Source: Devosia sp.
GTDB taxonomy: Bacteria > Pseudomonadota > Alphaproteobacteria > Rhizobiales > Devosiaceae
Length of the DNA stretch: 64,000 bases
Direction of reading: 5' to 3'
Assembly (NCBI RefSeq): GCF_017744655.1
Contig: NZ_JAGIAW010000009.1
Coordinates: 1-64,000 of the forward strand
Part shown: one piece after another, positions 55,467 to 64,000 of the stretch
Numbering within the stretch: the stretch's first letter is position 1
Layout of the letters: the number at the start of each line of letters is the position of its first letter
Made by a program: the position numbers and the translations under genes
The notes under the pieces: model-generated
What the model was told of the DNA's origin: nothing
Database searches by the model: none
The model's input: only the letters and a program-made list of their open reading frames with translations

Positions 55467-56345
55467 TCAGGGCGTCCTGTTCTTGGCGACGGAGCGCACG
55501 TAGAAGAGCCCGAAGAGAATGCAGAAGCCGAAGGTGATGACGGCCTGGGTGATCGCATTGGTCGGATCGAAGAGATCGCGGAAAGTGCGCTGCATGAAGG
55601 GGCCCATCATTTCCGGCGCGGCCGGCCCAAGGATGTAGGGCAGCGTGAAGGACGAGAAGATGCCCAGCACCGCAAAGGAAATGGCGACGAGAATGGAATT
55701 GGAGAGGCGCGGGAGGATGATGTGCCAGAGGAGCGCAATGCGCCCTGCCCCGACATCGCGCGCCGCTTCGATGGCCTGATTGGACACATTGCCTAGGCCG
55801 GACAGCAGGATCAGCACGGTGAGCGGGATATTGTCCCAGACAAGGCCGATGACCGGACCCCAGGGGGTGAGGTAGGGCGACTTGATCTTGGGGAGACCCA
55901 CGGAATTGAGCAGGAGATCGACGGTGCCGTTCGGACCCAGAACGCGAATAAACGCGAAGCTGAGAATGATGGAAGGCACGAACATCGGGAAGATGGCGAG
56001 GCCCTGCACATAGGCGGCGATCTTTGAATTGGAAAAGCGCAGATAGAGCGCAATCGGCAGGCAGACCAGCAGCAGAAGCACGGCGCAGACGCCGGTGGTC
56101 CAGAGCGTGATGGCCAGGTTCGCCCGGCTATAGGGGTCGTTGACGAAGAACTCGTAGCTCGAGACCGAAAGGGCGCGACCGCCATCGGGGGTCGGCAGCC
56201 AGATGGTCTGGATCATGGCCGCGATGATGGGCCAGATGATCAGCCAGAGAACCAGCAATACGGGAACGGCCACTAGCAAGAGGCCTATCGGCCTCTTGCG
56301 TTGCGTGGGTGCGGGCGCCAAGGCGCCCGCTTCTGTCGATGTCAC
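55467..56345 (-). CDS. ABC importer permease, FbpB/PotB-like
   Basis: A 292-residue permease starting with GTG at 56345, which overlaps the solute-binding protein stop by 4 bp (GTGA). The first membrane segment is about 21-46. The EAA loop is QAIEAARDVGAGRIALLWHIILPRLSNSI near 200-228. Together with the following permease it forms a spermidine/ferric-type import channel. Confidence 0.9.
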   Translation of the reverse strand: MTSTEAGALAPAPTQRKRPIGLLLVAVPVLLVLWLIIWPIIAAMIQTIWLPTPDGGRALSVSSYEFFVNDPYSRANLAITLWTTGVCAVLLLLVCLPIALYLRFSNSKIAAYVQGLAIFPMFVPSIILSFAFIRVLGPNGTVDLLLNSVGLPKIKSPYLTPWGPVIGLVWDNIPLTVLILLSGLGNVSNQAIEAARDVGAGRIALLWHIILPRLSNSILVAISFAVLGIFSSFTLPYILGPAAPEMMGPFMQRTFRDLFDPTNAITQAVITFGFCILFGLFYVRSVAKNRTP

Positions 56346-57493
56346 GAGGCGGGGTCCACGTTCGGTGCAACGGCGCGGTACCAGCCGTCATTGACGGCGG
56401 TTTCCCACTTGCCGCCCGGGAAGGTCGGGATCGAGGCCGGGATGATGTCGGCAAACTTGGCGCGCAGATCAGCCGAGACATAGTCCCAGGACACGCCGGG
56501 GAAGCCACCGAGCTCGGTGAGCACGGCCGACTGGATTTCCTCGGTGAGGAGGAAGTCGGCGAGCTTGAGAGCTGCGTCCTTGTTGGTGCCGTTCGAGAGC
56601 ACGGCAAGCTTGGTGAAGCCGCCGGGGAGGCCAAGGTCCTGAAGCTGGACGAGGCCGGTGGTTTCCGGAAGCACGCCCTGCTGAATGGCAGAGAGAGCCT
56701 GATCGGACCAGGCCGGGATCATGGTGACGGCCGACTGGCCGAGGAGCTGCAGCGACTGAGTGTTGCCCGAGGTATAGGCGCCGCCTTCGAAGAGCGAGGG
56801 AGCGAGATCGTTGAGGATCTCCCAGGCCGGGGTCAGGGTTTCGGTGGCCAGCGCGTCGGTGAAGTTGTCGACGGTGAACTTGGTGGGATCATTGCCATTG
56901 GCTTCGAAAATGGCGCGGCGGACAAAGTTGCCACCCGAACCACCCTTGTTGGGACGGTTGTAGATGAACTGGCCCGGGTTTGCCTTGATCCAGGTGACGA
57001 GGTCAGCCCAGGTCTTCGGCACGGAAGCGGGATCGAGCTTGGTGGTGTCGTAAGCGAGGAGAACCTGCGAACCGCGATAGGGCAGATTGGTCGGGATGTC
57101 GAAGGCGAGCGGGTTGATCTTGGAATAGTTGGAAAGACCAGCCTTTTCGAAATCGACATAGAGGCCCTTGGCGATACCATCGACGGTGACGCGGGTATCG
57201 AAACCTTCGAAGAGATCGGCCTGCGGATCGGTGCCGCTGGCAAGAGCGGCGAGAGCGCGGTCGCCGATGGCGGCAACGCCGGCGCCGTCGCCACCGTCAA
57301 CCAGATTGAGCGTGATGCCGGCATTGGAGGCTTCAAACTTGGGCTTCACCACATTGGTCCAGAAGTCGATGACGTTCTGGTCCGAGGTGAAGTAGACGTC
57401 GATCACGCCTTCGGCAGCGAAGGCCAGGCGCGGCATAATGGTGACGCCAGCCGTCAGGGCGGCGGCGGAAATCAGGAAATTGCGGCGTTTCAT
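56342..57493 (-). CDS. Extracellular solute-binding protein, Fbp/Afu/Pot type
   Basis: A 383-residue binding protein. The signal KRRNFLISAAALTAGVTI resembles a twin-arginine leader; cleavage is near RLAFAAEG. The mature fold starts VIDVYFTSDQN and includes ANPGQFIYNRPNKGGSGGNFV. This family binds ferric ion, polyamines, phosphonates or sugar phosphates (AfuA). The lack of an obvious iron Tyr pair and the operon partners favour an organic phosphate ligand. The ATG at 57493 is chosen over 57514 because the leader then starts MKRRNF. Confidence 0.88.
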   Translation of the reverse strand: MKRRNFLISAAALTAGVTIMPRLAFAAEGVIDVYFTSDQNVIDFWTNVVKPKFEASNAGITLNLVDGGDGAGVAAIGDRALAALASGTDPQADLFEGFDTRVTVDGIAKGLYVDFEKAGLSNYSKINPLAFDIPTNLPYRGSQVLLAYDTTKLDPASVPKTWADLVTWIKANPGQFIYNRPNKGGSGGNFVRRAIFEANGNDPTKFTVDNFTDALATETLTPAWEILNDLAPSLFEGGAYTSGNTQSLQLLGQSAVTMIPAWSDQALSAIQQGVLPETTGLVQLQDLGLPGGFTKLAVLSNGTNKDAALKLADFLLTEEIQSAVLTELGGFPGVSWDYVSADLRAKFADIIPASIPTFPGGKWETAVNDGWYRAVAPNVDPAS

Positions 57494-57844
57494 CGTGTTC
57501 TCCCATGTGGGCAACCCAAGGGGCTACCCTAGCTGCGCTGGCGATGGAGTCCATGAGCCGGAAAACCGACAAGCAGATGCGCACCAGCCCGCACCCGCAA
57601 ACTCTATGGAACTCCCCTCCTCGCTGCTGCAGCGCGGCGGGCAATTCCGATTCTGTTGTCGGATATTGCCGGGACCGCGCAGAGCGCATGCATAGACAAC
57701 ACCGAATGACGCTTGCACACAAGTGCATTTGCATCTCTTTCGGTGAAGCTAGATATTTGGCTTCGATAACGCTTTCATGACAGCGTGTTCATTGCTCTCG
57801 TGTGCAACGCTGTGCAAGGAGCAAAACGCAGCTGATCGGACCAG
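57494..57844. promoter_or_regulatory. Control region upstream of the Fbp/Afu-type importer operon
   Basis: A 351-bp gap without a supported gene. On the minus strand TGAAAGCGTTATCG (57766-57779) matches most of the CG-centred LacI-type consensus. Repeated TTGCACA elements occur at about 57712-57730 and 57800-57816. The lacI gene ends at 57845, so the importer promoter and operators are expected here. Confidence 0.45.
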
Positions 57845-58858
57845 CTATTCCGCTGATGGCCTTACGCTTTTTCGCCAGATGGGAATGGGCTCGAAAATGC
57901 GTCGTCCGGCTTCGGCTGCAACGGTCTGGCCGAGCAGTTCAACCAGATGATCACCCATGGCGGCGAAGGGCTGGGCGAAGGTGGTGAGCTTGTAGGATTG
58001 CCAATCACCTTCATCGATATCGTCGAATCCGACAAGGCAGAGATCGTTCGGCAGAGTGAGACCGAATTCGTGGCGGGCGGCATCCATGAAGCCGAGGGCA
58101 AGAAGATCGGTGACGCAGAAGACGCCATCGGGACCATCGGAGCGGCCGAAGAGGCGGCGGGCACTTTCGTAGCCCGAGGCGTAATTGGTGGGGCCGGCGG
58201 CCATGACGGTGACGGCCATGCCGGCGTCTTTCGCAACCTCGACGAAGACGCGTTCGCGCTCGAGAAGGCTCGCAGTGCTTGCCGTAGAGGTGACCAGGGC
58301 GAGGCGCTTGCAGCCGGCGCGGCGGAGCAGAAAGAAGGCTTCGCGCCCGGCCATTGCGTTGTCGACACTGAGATTGTGGCAGCCGGTCAGCGGATCGTCG
58401 CGGTTGATGAGGATGACCTGCTGGCCATTGGCGAGGCTGGTTTCGATCAGTTTGGCCGAGGGGGTGCCGGAGAGGACGACGGTGGCGTCGGCGCGATAGT
58501 TGAGCGTTTGCCGGAGGGCTGCCGCGACGCTTTCTTCGTCGGTGCCGGTATTGATGATCATGATCACCTTGCCGGCGGCCTGCAGTTTTCGCGTCAATAC
58601 ATCGACGAGGCGGGCGCGGATGGGGGTCGTCATATCGGCAACGACGAGGCAGACGATATTGCTGCGTTCACGCAGGCCCCGGGCGAGGTGATTGACATGG
58701 TAGCCGAGCTCGCTGGCGGCTTCCAGCACCTTGCGGCGGGTTTCTTCGGAAACGCTGGCGCCATCGGTAAAGGTGCGCGACACGGCCGAGCGCGACACGC
58801 CGGCGCGTTCGGCCACCGTGCGGGCGCTGACGAAGGGGCGGCGTTCCTGCTCGCTCAT
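57845..58858 (-). CDS. LacI-family transcriptional regulator
   Basis: A 337-residue regulator. The helix-turn-helix SARTVAERAGVSRSAVSRTFTDGASVS is at about 11-37. The sensor domain includes NIVCLVVADMTTPIRARLVDVL and DLCLVGFDDIDEGDWQSYKLTTFAQPF. It is immediately upstream of the importer operon on the same strand, 351 bp from the solute-binding protein gene, so it is its most likely regulator. Confidence 0.93.
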   Translation of the reverse strand: MSEQERRPFVSARTVAERAGVSRSAVSRTFTDGASVSEETRRKVLEAASELGYHVNHLARGLRERSNIVCLVVADMTTPIRARLVDVLTRKLQAAGKVIMIINTGTDEESVAAALRQTLNYRADATVVLSGTPSAKLIETSLANGQQVILINRDDPLTGCHNLSVDNAMAGREAFFLLRRAGCKRLALVTSTASTASLLERERVFVEVAKDAGMAVTVMAAGPTNYASGYESARRLFGRSDGPDGVFCVTDLLALGFMDAARHEFGLTLPNDLCLVGFDDIDEGDWQSYKLTTFAQPFAAMGDHLVELLGQTVAAEAGRRIFEPIPIWRKSVRPSAE

Positions 58859-58875
58859 AACTGGGGCCCTTGGTT

Positions 58876-58908
58876 GACGGCCGCGATAGTGCTTTCTATG
58901 CGGCCGTC
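58876..58908 (-). terminator. Hairpin after fghA
   Basis: A perfect 9-bp stem, GACGGCCGC / GCGGCCGTC, with a 15-nt loop between the fghA stop and the lacI start. It has no T-tract. Probable terminator. Confidence 0.55.
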
Positions 58909-58919
58909 GTCAAGGGGCG

Positions 58920-59750
58920 TCAGGCTTTGAGCGCTGCGGCGTGGTGGGCGATGTGGTCGCCGATGAAGCTGGCGATGAAATAATAGGAGTGATCGTAGCC
59001 GGGGCGGAGGTTGAGCGTCACGGGATGATTGTAGCGCGCGGCTTCGGCGGTGAAGATTTCGGGTTTGAGCTGGGTGAGCAGGAAATCGTCGGCTTCGCCC
59101 TGATCGATGAGGATGGGCAGGCGTTCCTTGGCCGAGGCGAGAAGCGCGGTGGCGTCGTATCGTTTCCAGGTGTCGCGGTCGGGGCCGAGATAGGCGGAAA
59201 AGGCCTTTTCGCCCCAGGGAACCTGGCTCGGCGCGACGATCGGGGAAAAAGCCGAGACGGCGCGGTAGCGGCCTGGATTTTTGAGGGCGATGGTGAGGGC
59301 GCCGTGGCCGCCCATGGAGTGGCCCATGATGGAGCGATTTTCGTTTGCCGGGAAATTGGCTTCGATCAGCGCGGGGAGTTCTTCCACGATGTAGTCGTAC
59401 ATGCGGAAGTGGGCTGCCCAGGGCTCCTCTGTGGCGTTGAGATAGAAGCCGGCGCCCTTGCCGAGATCGTAGGCCGGGTCATCGGCGACGTCATCGCCGC
59501 AGGGCGAGGTGTCGGGGGCGACGACGATGACGCCGTGTTCGGCGGCATAGGCCTGGGCGCCGGCTTTTGTCACAAAATTCTGCTCGGTGCAGGTGAGGCC
59601 GGAGAGCCAGTAGATCACCGGCATTTTCGCGCCCGGTGTGTGAGCGGGCACGAAGATGCCGAAGGTCATGTCGCAGTTGAGGGTTTTCGAGGTGTGCCGG
59701 AAAACCCTCTGCGTGCCGCCGAAGGAGGCGTGCTGTTCGATGAGGTTCAT
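58920..59750 (-). CDS. fghA: S-formylglutathione hydrolase
   Basis: A 276-residue esterase that hydrolyses S-formylglutathione to formate and glutathione. The nucleophile is Ser145 in MGHSMGGHG. Asp in LIDQGEADDF and His in GYDHSYYFIASF complete the triad. GLTCTEQNFVTKAGAQ is diagnostic of the family. It lies downstream of the class III alcohol dehydrogenase that makes its substrate, separated by a type B repeat. Confidence 0.95.
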   Translation of the reverse strand: MNLIEQHASFGGTQRVFRHTSKTLNCDMTFGIFVPAHTPGAKMPVIYWLSGLTCTEQNFVTKAGAQAYAAEHGVIVVAPDTSPCGDDVADDPAYDLGKGAGFYLNATEEPWAAHFRMYDYIVEELPALIEANFPANENRSIMGHSMGGHGALTIALKNPGRYRAVSAFSPIVAPSQVPWGEKAFSAYLGPDRDTWKRYDATALLASAKERLPILIDQGEADDFLLTQLKPEIFTAEAARYNHPVTLNLRPGYDHSYYFIASFIGDHIAHHAAALKA

Positions 59751-59792
59751 TGTTTTGGGTCCTCTTTTCGGAGGTCATTTGCACACCCCGAT

Positions 59793-59855
59793 GTCATCCC
59801 CGCGAAAGCGGGGATCTCCGGCCGGAAAAGAGATTCCCGCTTTCGCGGGAATGAC
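59793..59855. repeat. Palindromic intergenic repeat, type B copy 3
   Basis: GTCATCCCCGCGAAAGCGGGG at the left and CCCGCTTTCGCGGGAATGAC at the right form two nested hairpins and a long outer stem. It is the same repeat class as 51335-51405. It separates the formaldehyde dehydrogenase and fghA genes. Confidence 0.75.
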
Positions 59856-59881
59856 ACCGTGGATGATGGGAGGAAGCGGCT

Positions 59882-59907
59882 GGGTGCCGGCAAAAACGCC
59901 AGCACCC
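59882..59907 (-). terminator. Hairpin after the class III alcohol dehydrogenase gene
   Basis: On the minus strand GGGTGCTGGC / GCCGGCACCC pair over 10 positions with one G-U, with a GTTTTT loop, 10 bp past the stop. Likely terminator or attenuator before fghA. Confidence 0.55.
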
Positions 59908-59916
59908 GGTTGCAAA

Positions 59917-61038
<1,122 letters not shown>

Positions 61039-61152
61039 TTATGGGCGTCTGTTTCCGTTGGGTACAAGCGGAACCGGGTCGGCGCAAGCCCGGTTGGTGT
61101 CCATGGCGGGATCTGATTGTATATGCTGTCGCCGAAGCCAAGGGAGTGAATC

Positions 61153-62604
61153 ATGCAGCTCAGGGATACCTCACTTTTTCGCCAGGCGGCGCTCGTGGGA
61201 GACCGCTGGATCGAGGCCAATGGCTCCGGCATTGCGGTGACCAATCCGGCAACGGGCGAGGTGATCGGGCATGTGCCCAAGCTTGGCGCTGCGGAAACGC
61301 GCGAGGCGATCGAATTTGCCGAAGGGGCGCAAAAGGACTGGGCGACGCGGACGGCGAAGGAACGGTCCAATATCCTGCGACGCTGGTTTGAGCTGATGAT
61401 CGAGAACAAGGAGGATCTGGGGAAGATTCTTACCCTCGAACAGGGCAAGCCCGTGATTGAGGCGACAGGCGAGATCGTTTATGGCGCGAGCTTTATCGAA
61501 TGGTTCGCCGAGGAGGCACGGCGGGTTTATGGCGACCTGATCCCCGGTCATCGGGCCGATGCGCGGATCATGGTGATGAAGCAGCCGATCGGGGTCGTGG
61601 CGGCGATCACGCCGTGGAACTTTCCCAATGCGATGATAACGCGAAAAGCGGGACCGGCGCTGGCGGCGGGGTGTGCGATGGTGCTGAAACCGGCTTCTCA
61701 GACGCCGTTTTCGGCCATTGCGATTGCGGTGCTGGCAGAAAGGGCCGGATTGCCCAAGGGGCTTTTCAGCGTCGTGACCGGCTCCGCTAGAGAAATCGGG
61801 GCGGAGATGACCGCCAATCCGATCGTGCGGAAACTGACTTTTACCGGGTCCACTGAGGTGGGTGCAGAGCTCTACAAGCAGAGCGCGCCGACCATCAAAA
61901 AACTCGGGCTGGAGTTGGGCGGCAATGCGCCCTTTATCGTCTTTGACGATGCCGATCTCGATGCGGCTGTCGACGGGGCGCTGATCGCGAAATTTCGCAA
62001 CAATGGGCAGACCTGCGTCTGTGCCAATCGCATCTATGTGCAGGATGGGGTTTATGACGCTTTTGCCGAAAAGCTCAGCAAGGCCGTGGGGACGCTGAAG
62101 ACAGGCAATGGTTTTGACGAAGGTGTCATTTTGGGGCCGCTGATCGATGAAGCGGCGCTCGAAAAAGTGGAGGAGCATGTGGCCGATGCGCTGGGGAAAG
62201 GCGCAAAGGTGCTGCGCGGGGGAAAAGTTTCTCCGCTTGGGGGCACGTTCTATGAGCCGACGGTTTTGGCCGATGTGACGGCTGACATGGCCGTGGCGCG
62301 GGAGGAGACTTTTGGGCCGGTGGCGCCGCTGTTCCGGTTCAAGGACGAGGCCGATGTCATCGCGCAGGCCAATGATACGGAGTTTGGGCTGGCTTCTTAT
62401 TTCTATGCGCGGGACCTGAGCCGGGTGTGGCGGGTGGCCGAGGCGCTCGAATATGGGATGGTCGGGGTCAACACCGGGCTCGTCTCAACGGCCGAGGCGC
62501 CATTTGGCGGCGTAAAACTCTCGGGGCTGGGGCGCGAGGGGTCGCGCTATGGCATCGAGGATTTTGTCGAGATCAAATATGTGTGCCTCGGCGGAATTGC
62601 CTGA
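61153..62604 (+). CDS. gabD: NAD(P)-dependent succinate-semialdehyde dehydrogenase
   Basis: A 483-residue aldehyde dehydrogenase of the GabD group. The cofactor Lys179 lies in VLKPAS, the base Glu255 in LELGGNAPFIVFDDAD, and the catalytic Cys288 in NNGQTCVCANR. The segment PWNFPNAMITRKAGPALAAG and the 483-residue length match GabD well. It oxidises succinate semialdehyde to succinate. It is divergent from the class III alcohol dehydrogenase and ends with a strong terminator. No gabT or gabP is visible here. Confidence 0.92.
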   Translation: MQLRDTSLFRQAALVGDRWIEANGSGIAVTNPATGEVIGHVPKLGAAETREAIEFAEGAQKDWATRTAKERSNILRRWFELMIENKEDLGKILTLEQGKPVIEATGEIVYGASFIEWFAEEARRVYGDLIPGHRADARIMVMKQPIGVVAAITPWNFPNAMITRKAGPALAAGCAMVLKPASQTPFSAIAIAVLAERAGLPKGLFSVVTGSAREIGAEMTANPIVRKLTFTGSTEVGAELYKQSAPTIKKLGLELGGNAPFIVFDDADLDAAVDGALIAKFRNNGQTCVCANRIYVQDGVYDAFAEKLSKAVGTLKTGNGFDEGVILGPLIDEAALEKVEEHVADALGKGAKVLRGGKVSPLGGTFYEPTVLADVTADMAVAREETFGPVAPLFRFKDEADVIAQANDTEFGLASYFYARDLSRVWRVAEALEYGMVGVNTGLVSTAEAPFGGVKLSGLGREGSRYGIEDFVEIKYVCLGGIA

Positions 62605-62921
62605 GATTTTTGGCACTTTCCACTAGCGTGGAGCCTGAAGCCGGGGCCTGACGCTGACCCTCCAAACTGCGACAAATCGCGCGCAAGAACCTCGGAAGTC
62701 ACTGACTCCCGGGGTTTTTCTTTTCTGTCATATGACAGTTTTTTAACGTTTTCTTCATGCGCCAGTCTTTCGCCCCATTTGCCCCTTAGCTCAGCCTCGC
62801 CTGCTCATCACGAGACGGTGAAGACGGTTTCAAGGCGGTTTTTGGGCAGCATTGCGCCATGCGTTTGCTGCATGCCCGCCATGCGACAACTTTACCGGCT
62901 TGGCGACGTTGCCGGAAATTG
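62605..62921. other. Intergenic region between gabD and opgG
   Basis: 317 bp with no supported gene. It holds the gabD terminator (62688-62724) and a perfect palindrome CTGTCATATGACAG at 62725-62738 followed by TTTTTTAACG. The promoter of opgG should lie between about 62740 and 62900. Confidence 0.6.
62688..62724 (+). terminator. Rho-independent terminator of gabD
   Basis: A long stem from AACCTCGGAAGTCA and TGACTCCCGGGGTT, with one mismatch and one G-U pair, is followed by TTTTTCTTTT. It is 83 bp after the gabD stop. Confidence 0.85.
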
Positions 62922-64000
62922 ATGGATAGCGAAGAACAACAAGCGTCACAAATGCTCACCGCCCCAGATAATCGACTGTCTCGCCGCGCCTTTCTCTCCG
63001 GCGCCGCCGCTTCCATCGCCCTGCTTACTTCCACATCGCTGACCCAGACTGTCCTGGCGATCGAGCCCATTTCAGGCGCTTTCGACTATGACAGCTTCTC
63101 CCAGCGCATGAAGGACCTGGCGGCCCAGCCCTATCAGAGCCCCGTCCTGATCGATTCCGAGGTCTATATGGGCCTCAACTATGACGGCTACCGCCGCGTG
63201 CAGTTCAATACGGACAAGGCACGCTGGCGCGGCGACGATCACGGTTTTCAGATCCAGGCCTTTCCGCCCGGCTGGCTCTTCAAGGAAACCGTCTCGGTCT
63301 ATGAAATCACCGATGGCGACGCGCATCCCTTCGCTTTCGACAGCGAAGACTTCATCTACCACTTCGATGATGATACCGAGCGCAAGACGATCGAGACGGC
63401 CGAGTTTCCGGGCATTGCCGGCTTCCGCATCAATTATCCGCTCAACACGCCCGATCTCGCCGACGAATTGGTCGCGTTCCTTGGCGCGAGCTATTTCCGC
63501 GCCTTGGGTCGCGGCAATATCTATGGTTCGAGCGCACGTGGCCTGCTCATCAATTCCTGGCGTGAAGGGCCCGAGGAGTTTCCGCGTTTCTCCGAATTCT
63601 ATGTCGAGCGTCCTACGGGCGATGGCCCGCTGACGGTCTATGCCGCGCTTGAAAGCCCGAGCGTGACCGGGGCCTATCGTTTCCTGATTTCGCCGGCGGG
63701 CGAAAGCCAGCAGGAGACGGTGATGGACGTCACCGCGCGGCTCTATTTCCGCAGCGATATCGGGGAAATGGGCATTGCGCCGCTGACCTCGATGTTCCTC
63801 TTTGCCGAGACCAATCGGCATCAGTTCGACGATTTCCGGCCGCAGGTGCACGATTGCTCCGGGCTCGTTTTCGAGCCGGAAGCCGGGCTGCCGCAGTGGC
63901 GCCAGCTCAACAACACGCCGCAGCTTGGCAATTCCTTCTTCTGGGACGCCAATATGAAGGCCTTTGGCCTTTACCAGCGTAACCGCAATTTTGACGACTA
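62922..64000 (+). CDS. opgG: Periplasmic glucan biosynthesis protein OpgG/MdoG (partial, runs off the right edge)
   Basis: The first about 359 residues are visible. A twin-arginine-like leader (LSRRAFLSGAAASIALL) ends near TVLAIEP. The mature part opens FDYDSFSQRMKDLAAQPYQ, a clear OpgG/OpgD start. VYMGLNYDGYRRVQF, NIYGSSARGLLINS and GMGIAPLTSMFLF-like segments follow family order. OpgG works in osmoregulated periplasmic glucan backbone synthesis. I took the ATG at 62922 (GGAA upstream); the in-frame ATG at 62952 is an alternative. The 3' end and any opgH partner lie outside the window. Confidence 0.9.
   Translation, partial: MDSEEQQASQMLTAPDNRLSRRAFLSGAAASIALLTSTSLTQTVLAIEPISGAFDYDSFSQRMKDLAAQPYQSPVLIDSEVYMGLNYDGYRRVQFNTDKARWRGDDHGFQIQAFPPGWLFKETVSVYEITDGDAHPFAFDSEDFIYHFDDDTERKTIETAEFPGIAGFRINYPLNTPDLADELVAFLGASYFRALGRGNIYGSSARGLLINSWREGPEEFPRFSEFYVERPTGDGPLTVYAALESPSVTGAYRFLISPAGESQQETVMDVTARLYFRSDIGEMGIAPLTSMFLFAETNRHQFDDFRPQVHDCSGLVFEPEAGLPQWRQLNNTPQLGNSFFWDANMKAFGLYQRNRNFDD

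Noticed and set aside
62725..62738. CTGTCATATGACAG as a PhoB box
   Set aside because: It starts like a Pho-box half site, but the second heptamer matches poorly; it reads better as a simple palindrome beside a T-run.

Overview
The window looks like a stretch of alphaproteobacterial chromosome, most likely a member of the Hyphomicrobiales; a Devosia-like organism is my guess from gene content, not a demonstrated assignment. Supporting signs are the high GC, densely packed operons, many solute-binding-protein ABC importers each with its own regulator, glutathione-dependent formaldehyde genes, OpgG, and two perfect CtrA boxes (TTAA-N7-TTAAC). I see no rRNA, tRNA, CRISPR array or prophage. The left edge carries the end of an IS21-like insertion.

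Layout. (1) 1-5,900: IS21-type end, a DUF2182 membrane protein, a copper amine oxidase, an AraC regulator and a GMC flavin oxidoreductase; a 16-bp motif occurs twice here. (2) 5,940-14,016: a CUT1 sugar importer divergent from Gfo/Idh/MocA dehydrogenase, GntR, SIS-domain enzyme, BadF-type kinase and the importer ATPase, which together suggest amino-sugar use. (3) 14,031-24,639: a second AraC paralogue, a Sad-like aldehyde dehydrogenase, and a second CUT1 importer divergent from LacI, 2-hydroxyacid dehydrogenase, aldehyde dehydrogenase and ATPase. (4) 24,703-28,611: an NDH-2-like flavoprotein overlapping a relative of cyanobacterial acyl-ACP reductase, divergent from a GAF-EAL phosphodiesterase, with tandem CtrA boxes between them. 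(5) 28,790-31,164: a large secreted-protein gene broken by about ten small indels. (6) 31,205-37,757: a CUT2 importer operon with a YhfX-like PLP enzyme, an M20 deacylase and a ROK repressor whose operator is visible. (7) 37,929-40,103: an MFS exporter and a LysR regulator. (8) 40,211-51,302: a nine-gene operon with LacI, CUT1 importer, two ADP-ribosylglycohydrolase-fold proteins, a CaiB-type CoA transferase and a CitE-type lyase. (9) 51,580-58,858: an Fbp/Afu-type importer with a glycerophosphodiesterase, an inositol-monophosphatase-family enzyme and LacI. (10) 58,920-64,000: fghA, class III alcohol dehydrogenase, succinate-semialdehyde dehydrogenase and the start of opgG.

The region is therefore an accessory catabolic island of five ABC importers. 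In most cases enzymes and a local repressor are co-transcribed with, or divergent from, the transporter, and candidate operators can be read beside several regulators. The most novel-looking units are the ADP-ribosylglycohydrolase/CoA-ester operon, the acyl-ACP-reductase-like/NDH-2 pair under CtrA boxes, and the CUT2/YhfX/M20 operon. Families of GC-rich palindromic repeats fill several intergenic gaps.
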